The notes: generated by a model from the sequence alone, not told the origin. DNA of 5,539 nucleotides from Candidatus Halomonas stercoripullorum (GCA_019114645.1 DXFC01000234.1:1-5539), one strand, 5' to 3'; shown: positions 1-5,539, counted from the first letter of the stretch. A program made the numbers and translations.

Positions 1-184
1 AAGTGGCACCATAAAAATCATCCAGACGCCGGTTGACGAGGTCTTCCAACGGAACCATGGCGTAGAAATGCCCGGCAAAAGCCTCCACTTCCGCAGCCCG
101 GGCCTTCTCAAGCCGACTCTCCAGGCGTTCACGCAACTGCTTGAGTATTTCCTGCCGTCCCGCTTCGTTCATCTCGTATTGCAT
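1..184 (-). CDS. gdhB: NAD-specific glutamate dehydrogenase (large, GDH-180 type), N-terminal fragment
   Basis: Only the first 61 codons are present; the gene runs off the left edge. The large bacterial NAD-glutamate dehydrogenases (about 1,600 residues) oxidatively deaminate L-glutamate to 2-oxoglutarate and ammonium in the cytoplasm, feeding amino-acid carbon into the TCA cycle. The fragment begins with a charged amphipathic helix (MNEAGRQEILKQLRERLE) followed by FAGHFYAMVPLEDLVNRRLDDFYGAT-like residues 38-61. The pattern FA..FY..VPLEDL..R...D.YGA is typical of the N-terminal segment of this family, just before the ACT-like regulatory region. The catalytic domain lies outside the window, so the call rests on this motif alone. 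The ATG at 184-182 is chosen because GAGGTG (189-194) lies 4 nt upstream; the ATG at codon 5 is a less well placed alternative. The gene is co-directional with trmA but 193 bp downstream of it, so it may have its own promoter, although none is convincing. Confidence 0.8.
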   Translation of the reverse strand, partial: MQYEMNEAGRQEILKQLRERLESRLEKARAAEVEAFAGHFYAMVPLEDLVNRRLDDFYGAT

Positions 185-350
185 CCCACACCTCGGCTGC
201 CATGGACCGTTTTCGGCCGTGGATAAAATCGCGTGACTTTCAACCACCTGCCTGGAGCTTACGTCAGCGCCACACCACACCCCACCGACTTCTCAGTCTT
301 TTCATAGAGCATGTCGTTTGCGCATCGGGAGACAACCGTCTATTTCTTGA

Positions 351-370
351 CAACCACTTGGTTGCGCAAC
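351..370. repeat. Two overlapping inverted repeats just after trmA
   Basis: Two perfect inverted repeats share four bases. CAACCA-ct-TGGTTG occupies 351-364 and GTTGCGCAAC occupies 361-370. They lie 8 nt beyond the trmA stop codon. In RNA from the minus strand the shared CAAC could pair in only one of the two at a time. No T-run follows on either strand, so this does not look like a standard intrinsic terminator. It may be a weak 3'-end structure for the murI-trmA transcript or a protein-binding site upstream of the dehydrogenase gene. Confidence 0.45.
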
Positions 371-377
371 ATTGCAG

Positions 378-1487
378 TCAGGCGGACTTTTTCTCCAGCA
401 ACACTCCGCATTCACAGTGATGGGTCCAGGGGAATTGGTCAAATAACGCAAAACGCGTTATGCGATGAGTACGGCAAAGAGTCTCCAGATTATGCTCCAG
501 TGTATTCGGATTACATGAAATATAGACGATTCGGGAATAATCGCTCAGCTGACGACAGCTCGACTCATCCAGACCCGCGCGTGGCGGATCCACCAGCACA
601 GTGGAAAAAACATACGTCTCCAGCGCCATCTCGCGGACTCTTCTGCCGTCCTTCTCGCCCTTGAGCGCAGCGGAAAACTCTTCGGCCGACATACGCCCCA
701 CCGTCACATTGGCGATATCATTGGCCACCAGGTTCTGCTGGGCACTGGCTACCGAGGTGCGTGAAATTTCTGTCGCCAGTACCTGGCGGAAGTTCTCGGC
801 CAGTGCCACGGTAAAGTTGCCATTCCCGCAATAGAGTTCTACCAGGTCACTGTCCAGGCTATTGCGGGTCACGTCCCTCGCCCAGGCCAGCATGGCGCGG
901 TTAATTTCGGCATTCGGTTGGGTGAAGCTATTCTCTACCTGCTGGTAATGCAGCGTACGCCCATCCACCTCCAGCCGCTCCCAGACATGATCGCTTGCGA
1001 GTACCAGTCGCTGCTTGCGTGAGCGACCGATAATCGCGATGTCCAGCTTCGTCTGCAGACGTTGTGCCTGCTCTTCCCACGCTGCATCCAGCGGCCGGTG
1101 ATAAACCAGCGTGACCAATGCCGCGCCAGAAAGCGTGGTCAGAAATTCGACCTGGAAGAGCCGGTAGCGGAGCACATCACTGGCCAGCAACGCCTCCCGC
1201 AGGCGCGGCATCAGCTCATTGATCCGCCGGCTGGCGACGGGGTAGTCATCAAGACGGATGATCCGCTTGTGCTTAGGGTTCTCACTATCAACTTCAAACA
1301 TGGCGTAGTAGAGGTCTTTGCCCTCATGCCATATACGAAACTCGCAGCGCTGACGGTAATGACTGGGTGGTGAAGCAAACACCTCCAGCTCAGGCGGACT
1401 GAACCGCGCGAACTGTTGAGTGATGCGCTCGTGCTTGTCTGCGAGCTGCTGGTCATAGCGCGCAGGGTCGACAACAGGAATGGACAC
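378..1487 (-). CDS. trmA: tRNA (uracil(54)-C5)-methyltransferase TrmA
   Basis: A SAM-dependent enzyme of the cytoplasm that methylates U54 in the T-loop of tRNAs to give ribothymidine. The 369 residues are close to the 366 of E. coli TrmA and are full length. The N-terminal part (about 1-180) has family signatures YRQRCEFRIWH (44-54) and IIGRSRK (152-158). The catalytic domain shows FTQPN (188-192, containing the Gln that contacts SAM), the SAM-binding loop ELYCGNGNFT (217-226), VDPPRAG (299-305), the nucleophile Cys325 in SCNPNTL, and the general base Glu359 in ECGVLL. The Cys-to-Glu spacing of 34 is the same as C324/E358 in E. coli. These are RumA/TrmA-family features, but there is no N-terminal TRAM domain or Fe-S cysteine set, which favours TrmA over RlmD/RlmC. 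The start is GTG (1487-1485), with GGAG ending 5 nt upstream. The gene follows murI by 30 bp, which suggests co-transcription. trmA and murI are also near neighbours in E. coli, there divergent and separated by btuB. Confidence 0.96.
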   Translation of the reverse strand: MSIPVVDPARYDQQLADKHERITQQFARFSPPELEVFASPPSHYRQRCEFRIWHEGKDLYYAMFEVDSENPKHKRIIRLDDYPVASRRINELMPRLREALLASDVLRYRLFQVEFLTTLSGAALVTLVYHRPLDAAWEEQAQRLQTKLDIAIIGRSRKQRLVLASDHVWERLEVDGRTLHYQQVENSFTQPNAEINRAMLAWARDVTRNSLDSDLVELYCGNGNFTVALAENFRQVLATEISRTSVASAQQNLVANDIANVTVGRMSAEEFSAALKGEKDGRRVREMALETYVFSTVLVDPPRAGLDESSCRQLSDYSRIVYISCNPNTLEHNLETLCRTHRITRFALFDQFPWTHHCECGVLLEKKSA

Positions 1488-1517
1488 GGCAACTCCAGGC
1501 GTGTACGTAAGAAAAGA

Positions 1518-2294
1518 TCAACTAGCGATCAGTTGGCTTGGCGCGTCAAAATCGAAAGCGGCCAGTACCCGGGCCAGCCTGGCATCCGGTGCGGTGGCCA
1601 GACTGCGGTCACGCCCCACTCTGCGGGCATATGCCGCTGCGACCTGCAGCGTACGCCGGGCGATGGCCTCGCTGGAGTCAACCAGGCGTACCCGCCGGGG
1701 AAGCGCCGCCGCCAAATGTTCGCCAAGCAGCGGAAAATGGGTACAGCCGAGCACCACGGTGTCGAGATCGGCCTGGGCCCGCAGAGGCTCCAGCGCGGAA
1801 CGGATCACTGCCGGGTCCGGCGCACCACCCGCCAGTATGCGTTCGGCTTCTTGCACCAGGGAGTCCGCAGCGGCTCGGGTCACACGACAATCAGCGGCAA
1901 ACTCGCTGATGAGCCGATCGGTATAGGAGCGTGACACAGTGGCACTGGTCGCCAACAGGCCAATATGGCGACTCTCGCTCATGGCGGCGGCGGGCTTTAT
2001 CGCCGGCACCGTGCCCACTACCGGCACCGACAGCCGGTGACGTAGCGCATCGAGCGCCAGGGTGCTGGCGGTATTGCACGCCACCACCAAGACGCTGCAG
2101 CCGCTTGCGGCCACCGCAGCCCCACAAACCGCCAGCATGCGCTGTACCAGCCAATCATCGGAGCGGGTACCGTAGGGCAGCATGGCATTGTCGCAGGCAT
2201 AAACCAGAGCGGCATCAGGCAGATACCGGCGCAAGGCAGGTATGACCGACAGACCACCGACACCAGAGTCAAAGATCAGTATCGGGCCGGGCAT
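1518..2294 (-). CDS. murI: Glutamate racemase
   Basis: Cytoplasmic, cofactor-independent enzyme that interconverts L- and D-glutamate, supplying the D-glutamate that MurD adds to the peptidoglycan stem peptide. The 258 residues match the compact form of the family. The Asp/Glu racemase signatures are all present: FDSGVGGLSV (8-17, with Asp9 and Ser10), PYGTR (40-44), the first catalytic cysteine Cys73 in VACNTAST, and the second, Cys184, in LGCTHFPLL, with His186 beside it. It therefore looks active. The ATG at 2294-2292 is the only usable start: reading upstream in frame, no ATG, GTG or TTG occurs before a stop. No clear Shine-Dalgarno sequence precedes it, and an out-of-frame ATG lies 17 nt upstream, so initiation may be weak or controlled. 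It lies 110 bp downstream of the hemerythrin-like gene and 30 bp upstream of trmA. A candidate promoter sits in the 110-bp gap. Confidence 0.97.
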   Translation of the reverse strand: MPGPILIFDSGVGGLSVIPALRRYLPDAALVYACDNAMLPYGTRSDDWLVQRMLAVCGAAVAASGCSVLVVACNTASTLALDALRHRLSVPVVGTVPAIKPAAAMSESRHIGLLATSATVSRSYTDRLISEFAADCRVTRAAADSLVQEAERILAGGAPDPAVIRSALEPLRAQADLDTVVLGCTHFPLLGEHLAAALPRRVRLVDSSEAIARRTLQVAAAYARRVGRDRSLATAPDARLARVLAAFDFDAPSQLIAS

Positions 2295-2345
2295 GACGAA
2301 ACAGGTTTCATAAGGATCGCGGGCTACTGAATTAAACAGGGCCCC

Positions 2346-2373
2346 ATTCTAGCAGCATGCTGCCCGACCTGAA
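2346..2373 (-). promoter_or_regulatory. Candidate sigma70-type promoter of murI-trmA
   Basis: On the minus strand a TAGAAT box (2346-2351) matches the -10 consensus at 5 of 6 positions. A poor TTCAGG box (2368-2373, 3 of 6 to TTGACA) lies 16 bp upstream. The predicted transcript would start near 2339, giving a leader of about 45 nt before the murI ATG. The weak -35 means the promoter could need an activator. The assignment is made by eye and is tentative. Confidence 0.4.
2352..2363. repeat. Perfect 12-bp palindrome GCAGCATGCTGC
   Basis: The palindrome lies inside the spacer of the candidate murI promoter and directly abuts its TAGAAT box. A dimeric regulator bound here would overlap RNA polymerase, so an operator is possible. 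The symmetry is seen directly; the regulatory role is inferred. No matching regulator is encoded in the window. Confidence 0.5.
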
Positions 2374-2404
2374 GCCCCTGTCTGACGTCGGCCACCCGGG
2401 CCTG

Positions 2405-2968
2405 TTAGAGCGTGGATTCAAAATTAGGCTCGACAGCTTCGCGTAGCTCCGCATAAAGTTCAGGATAGGCGTCTTGCAACTGCTCCAGCTTGGCGGCTGC
2501 ATCTTCGGGCAGTGCTTGCGCCAAACGCTCCATATCGTCACTGCTGAAATGCTCGCGCAGCAGGGGAAACAGCAGCTCACGCTCATCGCGCAAGTAGCGA
2601 CGGTGCGCTTCCAGATAAGCATCGAGATCCTCACTGAAGCGGTCCATTGGAACCACGGCATCCATGAGAATCATGTCGATATCGTCAGACAAGCGCAGCA
2701 ACCGCTCACGCAGGCCCTGATAATCCTGCGACAGCCGATCAGTGAGTTCTCCGGTCTCGGGGACCAGGGTCTTCAGCCGCTCGGAGCAGATCCGCTCCAG
2801 TGGTACGGCGAAGACTTCCATGTAATCAAGGATATAATCAGTCACCTCGCGAACCAGTTGAAAGTTTGGGCGTTCGCCCGCGGCCAGCGCCTTCTGCTTG
2901 AGCTGAAGAACGTGCAACATGCGCGCCATGTTGGCATGATCTTGACGCAGCTGATTCAGCATGGCCAT
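2405..2968 (-). CDS. Hemerythrin-like (HHE-domain) protein with degenerate metal site
   Basis: A predicted soluble, all-helical protein of 187 residues without signal peptide or membrane segment. The helical pattern and local motifs fit the hemerythrin/HHE cation-binding family: QLRQDHANMARMLHVL (6-21, helix 1 with His11), DYMEVFAVPLERI (48-60, helix 2), YLRDERELLFPLL (125-137, helix 3) and REHFSSDDM (138-146, helix 4, His140-x4-Asp145). Family members normally bind two irons and sense or carry O2, NO or take part in iron and redox handling. By eye, His11, Glu58, Glu129, His140 and Asp145 are retained. The expected His-His of helix 2 is Ala54-Val55, and the His of the helix 3 HxxxE is Tyr125. 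Metal binding is therefore uncertain and no specific function is proposed. The start is the ATG at 2968-2966, because a perfect AGGAGG lies 7 nt upstream; an earlier in-frame ATG at 3037 has no ribosome-binding site. The gene is divergent from rarA and upstream of murI. Confidence 0.82.
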   Translation of the reverse strand: MAMLNQLRQDHANMARMLHVLQLKQKALAAGERPNFQLVREVTDYILDYMEVFAVPLERICSERLKTLVPETGELTDRLSQDYQGLRERLLRLSDDIDMILMDAVVPMDRFSEDLDAYLEAHRRYLRDERELLFPLLREHFSSDDMERLAQALPEDAAAKLEQLQDAYPELYAELREAVEPNFESTL

Positions 2969-2975
2969 GTCGAAA

Positions 2976-2981
2976 CCTCCT
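2976..2981 (-). promoter_or_regulatory. Strong ribosome-binding site of the hemerythrin-like gene
   Basis: A perfect AGGAGG on the minus strand lies 7 nt from the ATG at 2968. It decides the start against the ATG at 3037, which would add 23 residues and has no such site, and against the ATG at 2962, which is 13 nt away. Confidence 0.8.
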
Positions 2982-3064
2982 CTTCCGATGAGCGGGGTAT
3001 TGTATTGGAGTCGCGGGACGTAGAGCAGGTTCTGCATAGAGGGGATGCTGTTTTCAAGCTAGTC

Positions 3065-3072
3065 GTTATACT
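3065..3072. promoter_or_regulatory. Candidate -10 elements in the divergent rarA / hemerythrin-like intergenic region
   Basis: The plus strand carries TATACT (3067-3072, 5 of 6 to the -10 consensus), which would give rarA a leader of about 45 nt. The overlapping minus-strand sequence is TATAAC (3065-3070, 4 of 6), which could serve the hemerythrin-like gene with a leader of about 90 nt. Neither has a good -35 box at 16-18 bp (plus GATGCT, minus TTAGGC at 17 bp). A promoter somewhere in this 155-bp gap is expected from the gene layout; the exact position is a guess. Confidence 0.3.
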
Positions 3073-3123
3073 GCAAGCCCGCATACCGCCTAAGGTCGCA
3101 TTGCCAATATCATGGAGTGAGCT

Positions 3124-4458
3124 ATGGAGCTTTTCGACCAGATACCAGACGATTCCGCCCCACTGGCCTTCCGCATGCGCCCCCGCCATCTCGATGACTA
3201 TGTGGGCCAGCAGGCTTTGGTCGGCCCCGGCCAGCCACTGCGGCGTATGGCTGAAACGGGAGTGGTGCGCTCAATGATCCTGTGGGGGCCACCCGGGACC
3301 GGCAAGACGACCCTGGCCGAGATCCTGGCCCAACATTCCGGCGCACATCTGGAGCGACTCTCAGCGGTAATGGCGGGAGTCAAGGAGATCCGCGCCGCAG
3401 TGGAGCGTGCCCGCTCCATACAAAGCCCCACCCTGCTGTTTCTCGACGAGATCCACCGCCTCAACAAAAGTCAGCAGGACGCCCTGTTGCCTCATGTGGA
3501 GTCGGGTCTGCTGACGCTGATCGGGGCCACCACTGAAAACCCCTCGTTCGAAGTGAACTCGGCACTGCTGTCACGCGCCCGCGTCCACGTGCTGACTTCG
3601 CTTGACGAAACCGAACTCATCGAAGTGATGCGACGCGCACTGAATGACGCGGAGCGTGGACTGGGCAAACGCCGCATCGTTGTCAACGACGAAGTACTCG
3701 GCATACTGGCCCGTGCCGCAGCCGGCGACGCGCGCCGCGCCCTGGGCATGCTGGAAAGCGCCTGTGACTTCACTCATGTCGAGGGCGGTGACGAGCATCT
3801 GAACCGTGAGGCACTGGCAGCGGTCATCGGCCACCAGGCTAGCGCTTTCGACAAGCAGGGTGATCACTACTACGACCTGCTTTCGGCGATCCATAAATCA
3901 ATACGCTCATCACGCCAGGATGCGGCACTGCTGTATATCGCCCGCTTCCTGCAGGGCGGTGGCGACCCGCTGGATGTGGTCCGCCGCCTGGCGGCCATCG
4001 CCTCTGAAGACGTAGGCAACGCTGATTCTCGCGCCCTGCCGCTGGTCATGGCGGCCTGGGACGCTTACCTGCGCTTGGGTGATTATGAAGGCCAGCGCGC
4101 CATCGCCCATGCCGCCATCCATCTCTCCGTAGCACCCAAGAGCAACGCCATTGATCAGGCGTGGAACCGCGCCAAGGCCTACGCCGCCGCACAGCCCCGC
4201 CTCGAAGTGCCTACCTACCTGCGCAACGCCCCGACCAAGCTCATGGAGTCGCTTGGCCACGGGCATGGCTATCGCTATGCTCATAATGAACCACAAGGCT
4301 ACCCGGCCGGCAGCGCCCACGACTGCTGGCCCGCCGGGCTGCCATACGAGGCTTTCTATCAGCCCAGCGACCACGGCCAGGAGAAACGCTACGCACAGAT
4401 CATGGCCTGGCGCGCCGAGCTGGATGCTCAGGCCGACCAGGGCGAAGAGAGAGATTAA
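3124..4458 (+). CDS. rarA: Replication-associated recombination protein A (MgsA/RarA, AAA+ ATPase)
   Basis: A clamp-loader-like AAA+ ATPase of the cytoplasm that acts with SSB and the replisome at stalled or gapped forks; it is related to eukaryotic WRNIP1/Mgs1. The 444 residues compare with 447 in E. coli. Visible in order are: the N-terminal FRMRPRHLDDYVGQ (16-29) common to this group, Walker A GPPGTGKTT (55-63), AVMAGVKEIR (81-90), Walker B LLFLDEIHR (104-112) followed by the near-invariant NKSQQDALLPH, sensor 1 GATTENPSF (134-142), the arginine-finger region LLSRAR (148-153) and sensor 2 GDARRAL (201-207). The C-terminal MgsA tetramerisation domain follows, with GGDPLDVVRRLAAIASEDVGN, APKSNA and PTYLRNAPTKLM (363-374). 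All ATPase residues are intact. The ATG is preceded by GGAG (3114-3117) with 6 nt spacing. The gene is divergent from the hemerythrin-like gene and convergent with lolA, unlike the usual co-directional lolA-rarA arrangement. Confidence 0.97.
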   Translation: MELFDQIPDDSAPLAFRMRPRHLDDYVGQQALVGPGQPLRRMAETGVVRSMILWGPPGTGKTTLAEILAQHSGAHLERLSAVMAGVKEIRAAVERARSIQSPTLLFLDEIHRLNKSQQDALLPHVESGLLTLIGATTENPSFEVNSALLSRARVHVLTSLDETELIEVMRRALNDAERGLGKRRIVVNDEVLGILARAAAGDARRALGMLESACDFTHVEGGDEHLNREALAAVIGHQASAFDKQGDHYYDLLSAIHKSIRSSRQDAALLYIARFLQGGGDPLDVVRRLAAIASEDVGNADSRALPLVMAAWDAYLRLGDYEGQRAIAHAAIHLSVAPKSNAIDQAWNRAKAYAAAQPRLEVPTYLRNAPTKLMESLGHGHGYRYAHNEPQGYPAGSAHDCWPAGLPYEAFYQPSDHGQEKRYAQIMAWRAELDAQADQGEERD

Positions 4459-4465
4459 CAACGCA

Positions 4466-4488
4466 AGCGCCGCCTAAAAGGCGGCGCT
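4466..4488. terminator. GC-rich hairpin between convergent rarA and lolA
   Basis: A perfect 9-bp stem, AGCGCCGCC (4466-4474) with GGCGGCGCT (4480-4488), closes a 5-nt loop TAAAA. It starts 8 nt after the rarA stop and lies 25 nt beyond the lolA stop, where a shared bidirectional terminator belongs. No clean T-run follows on the plus strand. On the minus strand the T-rich stretch TTGCGTTGTT follows, so it may serve lolA better than rarA. Confidence 0.72.
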
Positions 4489-4513
4489 AATGGGAGTCGG
4501 TTTATGGCAGGTG

Positions 4514-5143
4514 TCAGTGTGTGTCGCGAATTACGTCCGTTCCGTCAGGCACCTGGAAATCGAAGAGACTGTCGTCAACACTGTGGTTCGTGCGTATGTC
4601 GCTGAACTCGATAACAGTCTCCTGACCCGTGCTGTCAATCATTTGCAGTGCCGCCAGTTGTTCATTGTTGAACGTCATGTGCAGCGCTTCAAACAGCGTA
4701 TCGGGTGACTTCGGCACCAGACGAAACGCCTCGCTGCTGCCCTGCTGTTGTCGTGACACCGTATAACTCTCGGTCAGCTCGCGGGCGCTGCCGGAAAGCA
4801 ATAACGCAGGGGTGTGCGTCACCCGCTGATCAAGTGTCTGTACCGTCACTTGCTCCAGATCCGGATCGTAGAGATAAACCTCGCTGCCATCGGATACCAC
4901 TTCCTGTTGGTATGGCGCATCCACCTCCCAGCGGAACTTGCCTGGGCGCGACAGCCACATTTGGCCACTGACCTGCTGCAGCCGCTCACCGCTGCCATCA
5001 AGAATCAGCTGTTCGAAGCTCGCCTCATAGGTTTGCAATGGTTCCAGCATCTCCGTCAGGCGCTCGGCACCTTCGCTGGCTACCACCCACATTGGCATGG
5101 CAAGAGACAAGGTCAGTGCAGCCAAGGACTTCTTCACGCTCAT
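4514..5143 (-). CDS. lolA: Outer-membrane lipoprotein carrier protein LolA
   Basis: Periplasmic chaperone that takes lipoproteins released by the LolCDE ABC transporter at the inner membrane and hands them to LolB at the outer membrane. The 209-residue precursor is close to E. coli LolA (203). It begins with a Sec signal peptide: KK at 4-5, a hydrophobic core at 6-21, and likely cleavage after VVA at residue 22. There is no lipobox cysteine, as expected for a soluble protein. LolA-family signatures are the early YEASFEQ (39-45), SRPGKFRWEV (65-74), the VVSDG..VYLYDPDLEQVTV stretch (82-101), P.LLLSG (112-118) and the C-terminal FDFQVPDGTDVI (194-205). The ATG at 5143-5141 has GGGAG (5151-5155) 7 nt upstream. 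It lies 127 bp downstream of ftsK on the same strand; that gap shows no gene, no clear terminator and no convincing promoter. ftsK-lolA order is conserved in gammaproteobacteria. Confidence 0.95.
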   Translation of the reverse strand: MSVKKSLAALTLSLAMPMWVVASEGAERLTEMLEPLQTYEASFEQLILDGSGERLQQVSGQMWLSRPGKFRWEVDAPYQQEVVSDGSEVYLYDPDLEQVTVQTLDQRVTHTPALLLSGSARELTESYTVSRQQQGSSEAFRLVPKSPDTLFEALHMTFNNEQLAALQMIDSTGQETVIEFSDIRTNHSVDDSLFDFQVPDGTDVIRDTH

Positions 5144-5270
5144 CGTTTCTCTCCCTGTACGAATCCAGATGGATCCTGTCTCTCGGACCCGCTACACGCC
5201 GGCAGGTTGCATCCCGGCTGGTACTTTCATGGTTGCTGCATGGGTGTCGCCTGGCACCGACAGCCGCCGC

Positions 5271-5539
5271 TCAATGACCCACCGGCGGCGGAGCCAATAC
5301 CTCACGCCCGCCATTGGAGCCCATCGCCGAAACCACTCCTGCGGCCTCCATGGCCTCCACCAGGCGCGCAGCCCGGTTATAACCGATTTTGAAGCGGCGC
5401 TGCACCGCCGAAATCGAGGCGCGGCGAGACTCCGTAACAAACTGCACCGCCTCGTCGTAGAGCGCGTCCTGTTCGGCATCCCCCCCCTCGGTGCCATCCG
5501 CCTCAAGGCCAGCCAGGGCGTCAGCCGTCACGCCACCGG
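5271..5539 (-). CDS. ftsK: DNA translocase FtsK, C-terminal gamma domain (partial)
   Basis: The last 88 codons of ftsK; the remainder lies beyond the right edge. FtsK is a septum-anchored hexameric ATPase that pumps the chromosome termini apart and activates XerCD at dif. Its gamma domain is a winged helix that reads KOPS sequences and contacts XerD. The visible part has an acidic linker (EADGTEGGDAEQD), then the winged-helix core with RRASISAVQRRFKIGYNRAA and the following RLVEAMEAAGVVSAM, and the tail GREVLAPPP, all characteristic of FtsK and very like the E. coli end (NREVLAPPP). The stop is TGA at 5273-5271. The motor domain and the membrane part are not in the window. The next gene on this strand is lolA. 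Confidence 0.95.
   Translation of the reverse strand, partial: GGVTADALAGLEADGTEGGDAEQDALYDEAVQFVTESRRASISAVQRRFKIGYNRAARLVEAMEAAGVVSAMGSNGGREVLAPPPVGH

Noticed and set aside
185..377. Promoter for the glutamate dehydrogenase gene
   Set aside because: TTG-containing and AT-rich patches occur (for example TTGAAA near 236-241 and TTTTAT near 222-228 on the minus strand) but not at promoter spacing, so none is annotated.
1416..1934. Plus-strand open frames opposite murI and the start of trmA
   Set aside because: They are shadows of GC-rich coding sequence, with Arg/Pro/Ala-rich low-complexity translation and no start signal.
2969..3037. N-terminal extension of the hemerythrin-like protein from the ATG at 3037
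   Set aside because: There is no ribosome-binding site at that ATG, the extra 23 residues do not look like part of the domain, and a perfect AGGAGG correctly spaced from the ATG at 2968 gives a better start.
2474..3277. Long plus-strand open frame (267 codons) opposite the hemerythrin-like gene and running into the rarA start
   Set aside because: It is antisense to a clear protein family member and overlaps rarA in another frame. It has no ribosome-binding site of note, and the translation looks like reverse-complement coding sequence with no recognisable domain.
3910..4461. Minus-strand open frame of 183 codons with a hydrophobic-looking N-terminus, opposite rarA
   Set aside because: It is fully antisense to the conserved RarA C-terminal domain. 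The hydrophobicity comes from the complement of GC-rich codons and no family signature is visible.
5178..5222. Tiny 12-codon minus-strand frame (MKVPAGMQPAGV) and a short GCCGG/CCGGC hairpin between ftsK and lolA
   Set aside because: The frame has no Shine-Dalgarno. The hairpin has only a 5-bp stem, an 11-nt loop and no T-run, so neither a gene nor a terminator is supported.
1..5539. Novel defence, mobile or biosynthetic system
   Set aside because: Every substantial reading frame is explained by a known housekeeping family or is a shadow of one. There is no transposase, integrase, toxin-antitoxin pair, reverse transcriptase, CRISPR-like array or unexplained large gap.

Overview
The window looks like an ordinary chromosomal housekeeping segment of a free-living gammaproteobacterium. 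GC-rich codons, the FtsK gamma-domain / LolA / RarA neighbourhood, a TrmA (absent from most Gram-positives) and the N-terminus of a large GDH-180-type NAD-glutamate dehydrogenase together point to a Pseudomonadales/Oceanospirillales-like organism. The genus cannot be fixed from sequence alone. I see no tRNA, rRNA, CRISPR array, insertion sequence or phage gene.

Layout, left to right. The minus strand from about 3000 down to 1 carries four genes read towards the left edge: a hemerythrin-like four-helix protein (2405-2968), glutamate racemase murI (1518-2294), tRNA m5U54 methyltransferase trmA (378-1487) and the first 61 codons of an NAD-glutamate dehydrogenase (1-184). murI and trmA are 30 bp apart and are probably co-transcribed. 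murI also has a plausible promoter of its own, with a perfect 12-bp palindrome in its spacer. A 155-bp divergent intergenic region (2969-3123) separates the hemerythrin-like gene from rarA (3124-4458, plus strand). rarA runs tail-to-tail into lolA (4514-5143, minus strand), and the 55-bp gap holds a strong GC-rich hairpin. At the right edge is the C-terminal gamma domain of FtsK (5271 to beyond 5539, minus strand), upstream of lolA.

How the genes fit together: FtsK pumps and resolves chromosome dimers at division. LolA carries lipoproteins across the periplasm. RarA acts at stalled replication forks. MurI makes D-glutamate for peptidoglycan. TrmA makes ribothymidine in tRNA. The glutamate dehydrogenase links glutamate to 2-oxoglutarate. 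This is a set of neighbours, not one pathway.

No undescribed multi-gene system was found. The most notable points are the hemerythrin-like protein, which by eye lacks two of the expected histidine ligands, and the orientation of rarA, which is flipped relative to the usual co-directional ftsK-lolA-rarA order. Smaller points are the murI promoter palindrome and leader, and the repeat-rich spacer between trmA and the dehydrogenase gene.
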